DNA from: Candidatus Hydrogenedentota bacterium | Lineage (GTDB): Bacteria > Hydrogenedentota > Hydrogenedentia > Hydrogenedentales > CAITNO01 | Length of the DNA: 6,249 nucleotides | Direction: 5' to 3' | Assembly (NCBI GenBank): GCA_029554925.1 | Contig: JAKPUV010001153.1 | Coordinates: forward strand, 1-6,249 | Shown here: in pieces, positions 1 to 5,090 of the stretch | Numbering within the stretch: the stretch's first letter is position 1 | How the letters are laid out: the number at the start of each line of letters is the position of its first letter | Program-made: the position numbers and the translations under genes | Notes under the pieces: generated by a model | Told to the model about the DNA's origin: nothing | The model's input: only the letters and a program-made list of their open reading frames with translations | The model's database searches: none

Positions 1-366
1 AACCGGCGCGGGTGGCGCGTCGCCGTGGGTCTGGGCGCCGCCATCCGGCGAAACGGCTCCCCCCACTTCATTGACGGGTTCGTGCACAACCTGAGCATGG
101 AGGGCGCCCTGGTGCAAACCCAGGCGCGGTTGTCGGTCAACGACATGGTGGACCTCAAGATTGACCTGAAAGAGGGCGACCCCGTGATGGTGAACGCCCG
201 CGTGAGCCGTCTGGAGGGCACCCAGGGCGGGTCTCCGCGTGTGGCGCTGGAGTTCACCCACATGTCGCGGGAAACGGACCACACCCTGACGAAATACCTG
301 TGGCGCGTGCTCCGCGAGGCCCACATGAACCGGAAACGGGGGCGGGAGAACGGTTCCGGGAAATGA
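1..366 (+). CDS. PilZ domain protein, 5'-truncated by the window edge
   Basis: The reading frame is open from base 1 to the TGA at 364-366, giving 121 visible residues, so the true start lies upstream. The first visible codons read N-R-R-G-W-R, which matches the RxxxR half of the PilZ cyclic-di-GMP binding signature. About 25 residues later comes NLSMEG (visible residues 30-35), matching the second half, (D/N)xSxxG. The remainder alternates short beta-like stretches (DMVDLKIDL, VMVNARVSRL, RVALEFTHM) as expected for a PilZ beta-barrel, followed by a helix and a basic tail (MNRKRGREN). PilZ proteins bind cyclic-di-GMP and change the activity of partners in motility, exopolysaccharide or transcription. 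A GTG at position 25 could be taken as a start but would cut off the RxxxR motif, so I reject it. The gene is 31 nt upstream of an oxidoreductase gene and probably co-transcribed with it. What it controls is unknown, and domains upstream of PilZ may exist outside the window. Confidence 0.87.
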   Translation, partial: NRRGWRVAVGLGAAIRRNGSPHFIDGFVHNLSMEGALVQTQARLSVNDMVDLKIDLKEGDPVMVNARVSRLEGTQGGSPRVALEFTHMSRETDHTLTKYLWRVLREAHMNRKRGRENGSGK

Positions 367-397
367 CGGCGGACACCGGCGGGAAAGGGAATCCGAA

Positions 398-1546
398 ATG
401 AAAGAGACAATCCGCACGGGCGTGATCATGAACGGCGTGACCGGGCGCATGGGAATGAACCAGCATCTGGAGCGCTCCCTCATGGCGATCCGGACACAGG
501 GGGGGACGGCGCTGCCCGACAGCCGCGTCGTCATGCCCGAGCCCCTGCTCGTGGGCCGAAACCCCGAAAAACTGCGGGCGCTCGCTGAGAAGCACGGCGG
601 CCTCCCCTGGTCCACCGATCTGGACGCCTGCCTTTCGGACCCCGCGTATCCGGTGTATTTCGACGCCCAGACCACCCTGCTCCGGGAGGGCGCGGTGTCC
701 GCCGCCATCGCGGCGGGAAAGCACATCTACTGCGAGAAACCCTCCGGCGCCACCGCCGCCGGCGCCCTGGGGCTGTTCCGCGCCGCCGAGGCGAAGGGCG
801 TGCGCCACGGGGTGGTGCAGGACAAGCTGTGGCTCCCCGGCCTGGTCAAGCTGCGTGGCGTCATGGCGTCCGGCGCACTGGGAAAAGTGCACAGCGTGAA
901 GGCCGATTTCGGCTACTGGGTCTTCACCGGCGAGGACGGCCAGCCCCAGCGCCCCTCGTGGAACTACAAGAAGGCCGAGGGCGGCGGGATCATCTCCGAC
1001 ATGCTCTGCCACTGGCGCTACCTGATAGACAACCTCTTCGGTCCCGTCACCTCGGTATGCTGCCTCGGCGCCACCCACATCCCCCGCCGCCTGGATGAGG
1101 CCGGGCACCCCTACGACGCCGACGCCGAGGACGCCGCCTACATGACCGCCGTCACGGCGGCGGGCATCGTCTGCCAGTTCAACTCCTCCTGGACCACCCG
1201 GGTGCGGCGGGACGACCTCCTCACCGTGCAGGTGGACGGAGACAAGGGCTCGGCTGTGGCGGGACTGCGGGAATGCCGGGTGCAGGCGGGCGCCGACACG
1301 CCGCGGCCCGTGTGGAATCCCGACATTCCGAGCCCGATCGACTTCTTCGGGGGGTGGAAAACGGTTCCGGAAACGGAGCCCTGCGACAACGCGTTCAAGG
1401 CGCAGTGGGAGCTTTTCCTGCGCCATTTGCACGCCGGAGAGCCCTTCCGCTGGAACCTGATGGAGGGCGCCAAGGGCGTGCAGTTCGCCGAACTGGGGTA
1501 TGAAAGCTGGCGGCGACGGGCCTGGGTGGACGTGCCCGCCCTGTGA
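398..1546 (+). CDS. Gfo/Idh/MocA family NAD(P)-dependent oxidoreductase
   Basis: This is a 382-residue protein of the usual length for the glucose-fructose oxidoreductase / inositol dehydrogenase / MocA family, which oxidises or reduces sugar or polyol hydroxyls with a nicotinamide cofactor in the cytoplasm. The N-terminal Rossmann segment has the glycine-rich turn GVTGRMG (residues 13-19). The family hallmark EKP is at 113-115, after the strand and helix AAIAAGKHIYC. The C-terminal substrate domain carries the GGG-x-x-x-D-x3-H signature at 195-205, with D201 and H205 as likely catalytic residues. The glycine turn resembles that of dihydrodipicolinate reductase (DapB), but the EKP and the C-terminal half place the protein in Gfo/Idh/MocA. 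The start ATG is preceded by AAAGGG at 384-389 with an 8-nt spacer. It follows a PilZ gene by 31 nt and precedes a TIM-barrel isomerase by 25 nt, so the two enzymes probably share a pathway. The substrate cannot be told from the sequence. Confidence 0.93.
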   Translation: MKETIRTGVIMNGVTGRMGMNQHLERSLMAIRTQGGTALPDSRVVMPEPLLVGRNPEKLRALAEKHGGLPWSTDLDACLSDPAYPVYFDAQTTLLREGAVSAAIAAGKHIYCEKPSGATAAGALGLFRAAEAKGVRHGVVQDKLWLPGLVKLRGVMASGALGKVHSVKADFGYWVFTGEDGQPQRPSWNYKKAEGGGIISDMLCHWRYLIDNLFGPVTSVCCLGATHIPRRLDEAGHPYDADAEDAAYMTAVTAAGIVCQFNSSWTTRVRRDDLLTVQVDGDKGSAVAGLRECRVQAGADTPRPVWNPDIPSPIDFFGGWKTVPETEPCDNAFKAQWELFLRHLHAGEPFRWNLMEGAKGVQFAELGYESWRRRAWVDVPAL

Positions 1547-1556
1547 GGGCCGCGCC

Positions 1557-1562
1557 GGGAGA
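1557..1562 (+). promoter_or_regulatory. Ribosome binding site deciding the TIM-barrel start
   Basis: GGGAGA lies 9 nt before the ATG at 1572. It is the best Shine-Dalgarno match near the alternatives and is the reason for preferring 1572 over the in-frame ATG at 1500, which would overlap the upstream gene by 47 nt. Confidence 0.6.
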
Positions 1563-1571
1563 AACGAATCC

Positions 1572-2396
1572 ATGACGGAACCGCTGAACGACTTTTCGCG
1601 CCTCTGCGTGCACACCATGACCACCAAGCCGTGGACCCTGGAGCAGGCGGTGGACGGGTACACCCGCGCGGGCATCCCCGGCATCACCGTCTGGCGCGAA
1701 CATGTCGCCCCGCTGGGAGCGAAAAAGGCGGCGAAGCTCCTGCGGGACGCCGAAATGAAGGTGGTCAGCCTCTGCCGGGGCGGGTTCTTCGTGGCCTCGG
1801 GCGCCCAGGCGCGCGAGCAGGCCAAGGGGGAAAACCGCCGCGCCATCGAGGAGGCCGCCGAACTCGGCGCGCCGGTGCTGGTGCTGGTGTGCGGCGCGGC
1901 CCCGGAGGTGGACCTGCCCCGGGCGCGGCAGCAGATTTTTGACGCGATCCACGCCATCGAGCCCGACGCGAAGGCCGCCGGGGTGCGCCTGGCGATCGAG
2001 CCCCTCCACCCCATGTACGCCGACTCCCGGTCCGCCATCAACACCCTGGAGCAGGCAAACAACATTGTCTTCGCCCTCAACAGCCCCATGGTCGGCGTGG
2101 CGGTGGACGTGTACCACTGCTGGTGGGACCCCTTCCTGCGCTCGGAAATCTCCCGCGCGGGAAAGAGCATCTTCGCCTTCCACGTCTGCGACTGGCGCAC
2201 CCCCACCCGCGACCTCCTCAACGACCGCGGCATGCCCGGCGACGGCTGCATCAACATCCGCGAGATACGCGGATGGGTGGAGCAGGCGGGCTTCAAGGGG
2301 TTCGTCGAGGTGGAGGTCTTCTCCGACCAGTACTGGGGGTGGGACCAGGAAAAGCTGGTGGAGCGGATCAAGCGCGCCTGGAAACAGCACGCGTAG
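1572..2396 (+). CDS. Sugar phosphate isomerase/epimerase-type TIM barrel protein
   Basis: This 274-residue protein matches the xylose-isomerase-like TIM barrel superfamily (AP endonuclease 2 / IolE / tagatose epimerase type), which uses a divalent metal to isomerise, epimerise or dehydrate sugars and their derivatives. The expected metal-ligand positions are present: E143 in AIEPLHP, D179 in AVDVYH, H204 in FAFHVCDW, and a C-terminal glutamate (E246 or E248) in FVEVEVF. GDG at 223-225 is also typical. An upstream in-frame ATG at 1500 lies inside the preceding gene and lacks an RBS. The chosen ATG has GGGAGA at 1557-1562 with a suitable spacer and begins the family-like sequence (NDFSRLCVHTMTTKPW). 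The gene follows the oxidoreductase by 25 nt, supporting a joint catabolic role. The HPMY and CWWDP segments recall members that sit beside a DapA-like DUF993 protein in actinobacteria (from memory). The substrate is unknown. The last 29 bases overlap a small minus-strand ORF. Confidence 0.9.
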   Translation: MTEPLNDFSRLCVHTMTTKPWTLEQAVDGYTRAGIPGITVWREHVAPLGAKKAAKLLRDAEMKVVSLCRGGFFVASGAQAREQAKGENRRAIEEAAELGAPVLVLVCGAAPEVDLPRARQQIFDAIHAIEPDAKAAGVRLAIEPLHPMYADSRSAINTLEQANNIVFALNSPMVGVAVDVYHCWWDPFLRSEISRAGKSIFAFHVCDWRTPTRDLLNDRGMPGDGCINIREIRGWVEQAGFKGFVEVEVFSDQYWGWDQEKLVERIKRAWKQHA

Positions 2397-2490
2397 ACGG
2401 GCCCGCGCCGACCCGCCCGAACAGCAGGCGTCCCAGGGCCTCCAGCAGGTCCCGCGCGAACAGGTCTATCGCCTCCGCAATGCCCGTCAT
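2368..2490 (-). CDS. Small ORF, 40 residues, predicted amphipathic helix, unknown function
   Basis: The ATG (complement of 2488-2490) is preceded by AAGGAG with an ideal 8-nt spacer inside a longer purine tract (AAGGAAGGAGAA), the strongest ribosome binding site in the window. The first ~28 codons end mostly in G or C, as in the neighbouring genes, while the last ten are less biased. The predicted product starts MTGIAEAIDLFARDLLEALG and continues RLLFGRV. Hydrophobic I4, I8, F11, L15, L19, L22/L23 and V27 fall on one face, with E6, D9, R13, D14, E17 and R21 on the other, so residues 3-27 could form an amphipathic helix. A Gly/Pro/Ser/Arg-rich tail follows. The 3' end overlaps the TIM-barrel gene antisense by 29 bp. 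It lies downstream of the terminator of the coiled-coil gene, so it would need its own promoter or read-through. I recognise no family. It could be a real micro-protein or a chance ORF in GC-rich DNA. Confidence 0.45.
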   Translation of the reverse strand: MTGIAEAIDLFARDLLEALGRLLFGRVGAGPSTRAVSRRA

Positions 2491-2498
2491 GGCCCGTT

Positions 2499-2504
2499 CT
2501 CCTT
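2499..2504 (-). promoter_or_regulatory. Strong ribosome binding site for the 40-codon small ORF
   Basis: On the minus strand the sequence reads AAGGAG, 8 nt before the ATG at 2490. The near-consensus match and spacing in otherwise GC-rich intergenic DNA are the main argument that the small ORF is translated. No convincing -35/-10 pair was found in the ~100 nt between this site and the hairpin at 2590-2628. Confidence 0.5.
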
Positions 2505-2589
2505 CCTTCCGCCGCGCGGGCGCTCCGCGCGCACGCCGACAATACCGCGGCGGGCGTCTTCCGTTACGCCGCCGCTCCCCCAAACAGAC

Positions 2590-2628
2590 GAGGCGCCCGC
2601 CGGGGATATTCACCCCGGCGGGCGCCTC
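2590..2628 (-). terminator. Hairpin terminator of the coiled-coil gene
   Basis: The arms GAGGCGCCCGCCGGGG (2590-2605) and CCCCGGCGGGCGCCTC (2613-2628) are perfect complements: 16 bp of stem around a 7-nt loop. The hairpin begins 22 nt after the stop codon of the minus-strand coiled-coil gene. Read in that direction the stem is followed by GTCTGTTTGG, only a short and interrupted T-rich tail. In the plus direction ACGGGCCGG follows, with no T tract. It therefore fits best as a minus-strand terminator, though so stable a stem between convergent genes may also stop or protect the plus-strand transcript that ends around 2396. Confidence 0.8.
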
Positions 2629-2650
2629 ACGGGCCGGATCCCCGGAGGGC

Positions 2651-4939
2651 TCATTCAGGCTCCCAGTAGAACCGGTTGATGGCGTTCATCACCGCCGAAT
2701 GGCGGGCGACCACGGGCTTCACGGGTTTCCCCACCGCGCGGCCCACATCCTCCAGCGCCAGCAGGTCCATGGGGTTCGACATCGCCAGAACCACGGAGCC
2801 ATCCTCCTCGCGGAGGGGGAGCACCCGGTGCTTGCGCGCGAGCTTGTCGGAAATCAGGGCCGCCGCGTCGGAGTCAAGCCCCTCCTCGCCCGCCGCCTCG
2901 AACGGGGCGCCCGACTGAAGCGAGAGCGCCCGCGCCACGGTGTCCTCGTCCGTGAGGCCCTTCTCGCAAATGACGGCGACAATGCCCTTCTCCGGGGCCT
3001 TCTTCACCGTGCTGTTGACGTCGGCGAGCTGCTTCTTCGTGATGAGGCGCGCCGCCGCGAGCAGTTCGCCAAGGTTGCTGCGCCGGTCCGCGGGCATGGA
3101 CTCGTAGGCCCTGCGGAGGGCGGTCTCATCGTCCGCCGGAACTTCGGCCTCCTCCGTGGCGGGCGCGGGGGCCGGCGCGGACTCGTTCTTCCGCAGGCGC
3201 TCCACCTCGCGCCGCAGGCTGCTCAGTTCCTCCTGGGCGGCCTCGCTCTCGCGGATGGCCTCGGCAAGCTGCAGGGCGAGCGTGGACTTAAGGCCCTTCG
3301 CCAGTTCCTTGTCCAGCTGCTCCTGCAGGCTCGTGGCGCGCTCCCGGGCCGCATCCAGCTCGTCGCGCAGCTGCGCGGCCTCGTCGGCCTTCACCCGCAG
3401 GGAGGAGACGTCCTCGCGCAGGGTCTCGGCCACGGCCTCCAGCGCCCCAAAGCGCCCCTGGGCGTCCGCAGCGGCGCTCTCCGCCGCCAGCGCGCGCTCC
3501 GACGCCTCGTCGGCCCGCTTCTCAGCGGCCTCCAGCGCGCCGTCGCGCTCGGACAGTTCCGCCTCCAGCCCGGCGACCCGCTCGTGCGCGGCGTCGGCGC
3601 GGGCGCGGGCGGACTCGGCGTCCGCCTGCGCGGCCTCCTGGGCGGCGCGGGCCGCGGCGCATTCCTTCTCGGCGGCCTCGGCGCGCTGCTGGAGTCCGGC
3701 GATGTCGGCGGCGAGGCGCGCGGCCTCGTCCCGGGCGGACTGGGCCTCCGCCTGCGCGGCGGCCATCCCCGCCTCGGCGTCGGAGAGGGCCTTCTCCAGC
3801 TCGGCGGCGCGCTTGCGGCCGGCCTCGGCCTCGGCCAGCGCGTCATCCTTCTCCTTGCCAAGGGCGGCCAGTTTCTCCGCCGCCGACGCGCGCTCCTTCT
3901 CCAGATCGGCGGCCTTGGGGGCCAGTTCGGCGACCCGTCCCTCGAGTGCGGCCTTTTCAGAGGCGAACGCCTCGCTCTGGCCGCGCGCCGAGTCCAGTTC
4001 CTTCTTCAGGGACTCCCCCGCCGCCTCGGCGCGCTGCAGGGCCTCGGCCCCCTTCCTCGCCTGGGCCACCGCCTCGTCCCGCGCATCCGACGCCTTGCGC
4101 AGCTCGTCCTCCAGGCGCCCCATGCGCTTGGACATCTCGTTGCGTTCCTGCTCCGCGTCGTCCACCTGGTGCTTCATTTCCTCGATGCGCTGGCGCGCCG
4201 CCGCCTCAGCGGCCACCCGCTGGTTCAGCTCCTGCTGCAGCTTGGTGTGGCGCTCCTCCAGGGACGCGGACGCCTTCTGCGCCTCCTCCACCTGGTTCTC
4301 CAGGGCCTTCACCTGCGCCTGCATGGCCGGGGCCGCGCCGCTTCCGGCGGCCTCCATGCGGCGGCGCAGGTCGCTGAAACGCTCCTCGGCGGCCTTCAGG
4401 GCGGCGTTGCGCCGCACGAGGGTGGCCTCCTGCTCCTTGAGTTTTTCCTTGTCCGCGGCGCTCTCCGCCACCAGCGCCTCAAGCTTCTCCTGCAGGCGCA
4501 GAATGCGCCGCCGGGCCTCGTTGATGGTTTCGCCGCGCTTCTGCAGGTGCTCCTCCAGCGTGCGCAGCTGCGACAGCGCCTGCGCCCCCTCCTGCCCCTG
4601 CCGCTCGGCCTGACGCGCCCGGGCTTCGGCGTCGTCCAGGGCGGTCTTCAGGGTTTGGACCTCCGCCTCCAGCGACGACAGGCGGGCGGCGGCCTCCTCG
4701 GACACCCCCGTGTCCGCCTCCTCGACAAAGGCCCGCAGACCGCCGAGCAGCGCGTCCATTTCCGCCGCCGCCGCCGCGCGCTCCCCGCGCCGCGCATCGC
4801 ACTCGCGGGCCAGGGCGTCCACCGCGCCCCGCAGTTTTTCCAGCGCCTCGGGCGGCGCCTGCTGCTCCCCGGCGGCCCGCACTTCCCGCAGAAGCCCCGC
4901 GAGTTTGCCGATGGTTTCCCGCACTTCCGACTTGTTCAT
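2651..4939 (-). CDS. Long coiled-coil protein with C-terminal GspE-N/MshEN-like domain
   Basis: This 762-residue protein has three parts. Residues ~1-584 are almost continuous Ala/Glu/Arg/Lys-rich heptad sequence typical of a long coiled coil, without signal peptide or membrane segment. Residues ~585-621 form a Pro/Ala/acidic linker. Residues ~622-762 resemble the N-terminal domain of type II secretion/type IV pilus ATPases (T2SSE_N, MshEN): NLGELL...LITKKQL, then a second helical repeat ending ALSLQ, then KLARKHRVLPL and VVLAMSNPMDLLALEDV, closing with the AINRFYW helix. No Walker A or ATPase domain follows. MshEN domains can bind cyclic-di-GMP through two 24-residue motifs. Here the first repeat keeps LGxxL but lacks the leading R and final Q, while the second keeps Q but lacks RLG, so binding is doubtful. 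Likely a cytoplasmic scaffold or regulator, perhaps for a pilus, secretion or polarity system; this is inference. The start ATG has AGAGGG with a 7-nt spacer. A GTG at 4999 would add 20 residues and is a weaker alternative. The gene has its own promoter and terminator. Confidence 0.88.
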   Translation of the reverse strand: MNKSEVRETIGKLAGLLREVRAAGEQQAPPEALEKLRGAVDALARECDARRGERAAAAAEMDALLGGLRAFVEEADTGVSEEAAARLSSLEAEVQTLKTALDDAEARARQAERQGQEGAQALSQLRTLEEHLQKRGETINEARRRILRLQEKLEALVAESAADKEKLKEQEATLVRRNAALKAAEERFSDLRRRMEAAGSGAAPAMQAQVKALENQVEEAQKASASLEERHTKLQQELNQRVAAEAAARQRIEEMKHQVDDAEQERNEMSKRMGRLEDELRKASDARDEAVAQARKGAEALQRAEAAGESLKKELDSARGQSEAFASEKAALEGRVAELAPKAADLEKERASAAEKLAALGKEKDDALAEAEAGRKRAAELEKALSDAEAGMAAAQAEAQSARDEAARLAADIAGLQQRAEAAEKECAAARAAQEAAQADAESARARADAAHERVAGLEAELSERDGALEAAEKRADEASERALAAESAAADAQGRFGALEAVAETLREDVSSLRVKADEAAQLRDELDAARERATSLQEQLDKELAKGLKSTLALQLAEAIRESEAAQEELSSLRREVERLRKNESAPAPAPATEEAEVPADDETALRRAYESMPADRRSNLGELLAAARLITKKQLADVNSTVKKAPEKGIVAVICEKGLTDEDTVARALSLQSGAPFEAAGEEGLDSDAAALISDKLARKHRVLPLREEDGSVVLAMSNPMDLLALEDVGRAVGKPVKPVVARHSAVMNAINRFYWEPE

Positions 4940-5010
4940 GGCACCACCCTCTGAATGAACGACCCTGTGCCCCGGCCGTTCCCCGCCCTGCGGAGACACA
5001 CCGGGACCTT

Positions 5011-5058
5011 TGTTGACAAGCGCTTATAAGATAACGCTTTCCCCTTTTTTTGTCAACA
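5011..5058. repeat. Perfect 9-bp inverted repeat framing the promoter
   Basis: TGTTGACAA at 5011-5019 is the exact reverse complement of TTGTCAACA at 5050-5058, with 30 bp between. The right arm contains the -35 hexamer of the minus-strand promoter. The left arm lies around the expected transcription start and places a second TTGACA on the plus strand, with no matching -10 at 17 bp. Two smaller palindromes, AAGCGCTT (5018-5025) and CTTATAAG (5023-5030), fall between the arms. The arrangement fits an operator for a regulator that binds two half-sites, but chance cannot be excluded from one copy. Confidence 0.55.
5028..5056 (-). promoter_or_regulatory. Sigma70-like promoter of the coiled-coil gene
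   Basis: On the minus strand a perfect TTGACA (-35, 5056-5051) is followed by a 17-nt spacer with an A6 tract and then TATCTT (-10, 5033-5028), matching TATAAT at four of six positions. Initiation near 5021 would leave a leader of ~80 nt before the ATG at 4939. The site is an AT-rich island in GC-rich DNA and starts 34 nt after the stop of the upstream EEP gene, so the coiled-coil gene is likely transcribed independently. Confidence 0.75.
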
Positions 5059-5090
5059 GATTTCTTTGAGCGGCGCGCCGGGTCCGGGGG

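Noticed and set aside
1500..1571. Upstream in-frame ATG extending the TIM-barrel protein by 24 residues
   Set aside because: It lies inside the oxidoreductase gene, has no RBS, and the extra Gly/Pro/Cys-rich residues do not look like the family's N-terminus.
254..2542. Minus-strand open frame of 762 codons opposite the oxidoreductase and TIM-barrel genes
   Set aside because: The plus strand encodes two clear enzyme families here. The antisense product is Pro/Arg/Ala/His-rich with no recognisable domain, a usual by-product of GC-rich codon bias.
3156..4613. Plus-strand Ser/Ala/Arg-rich frame of 485 codons
   Set aside because: Antisense shadow of the coiled-coil gene; the composition comes from reading GCC/GAG-type codons backwards.
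2651..4939. SMC/condensin or Rad50-type ATPase
   Set aside because: Despite the long coiled coil there is no N-terminal Walker A head, no hinge and no C-terminal Walker B/signature motif; the end is a GspE-N-like domain instead.
2123..4954. Plus-strand open frame of 943 codons opposite the coiled-coil gene
   Set aside because: The product is a low-complexity Leu/Arg/Gly-rich sequence that mirrors the Ala/Glu-rich codons of the real minus-strand gene, and it has no domain. The minus strand has a promoter, an RBS, a terminator and a recognisable C-terminal domain.
4940..4999. GTG start adding 20 residues to the coiled-coil protein
   Set aside because: The added Gly/Pro/Arg/His-rich stretch does not look like the coiled coil, and the ATG at 4939 has a better-placed AGAGGG. 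A GTG start with the upstream AAAGG is not fully excluded.
5013..5041. Plus-strand promoter starting with TTGACA at 5013
   Set aside because: No -10-like hexamer occurs at 16-18 bp spacing (GCTTTC at 17), the TATAAG is only 6 bp away, and no plus-strand gene lies downstream.
5071..5080. Palindrome CGGCGCGCCG after the EEP stop as a terminator
   Set aside because: It is a 10-bp self-palindrome with no loop and no T tract, and is expected by chance in GC-rich DNA.
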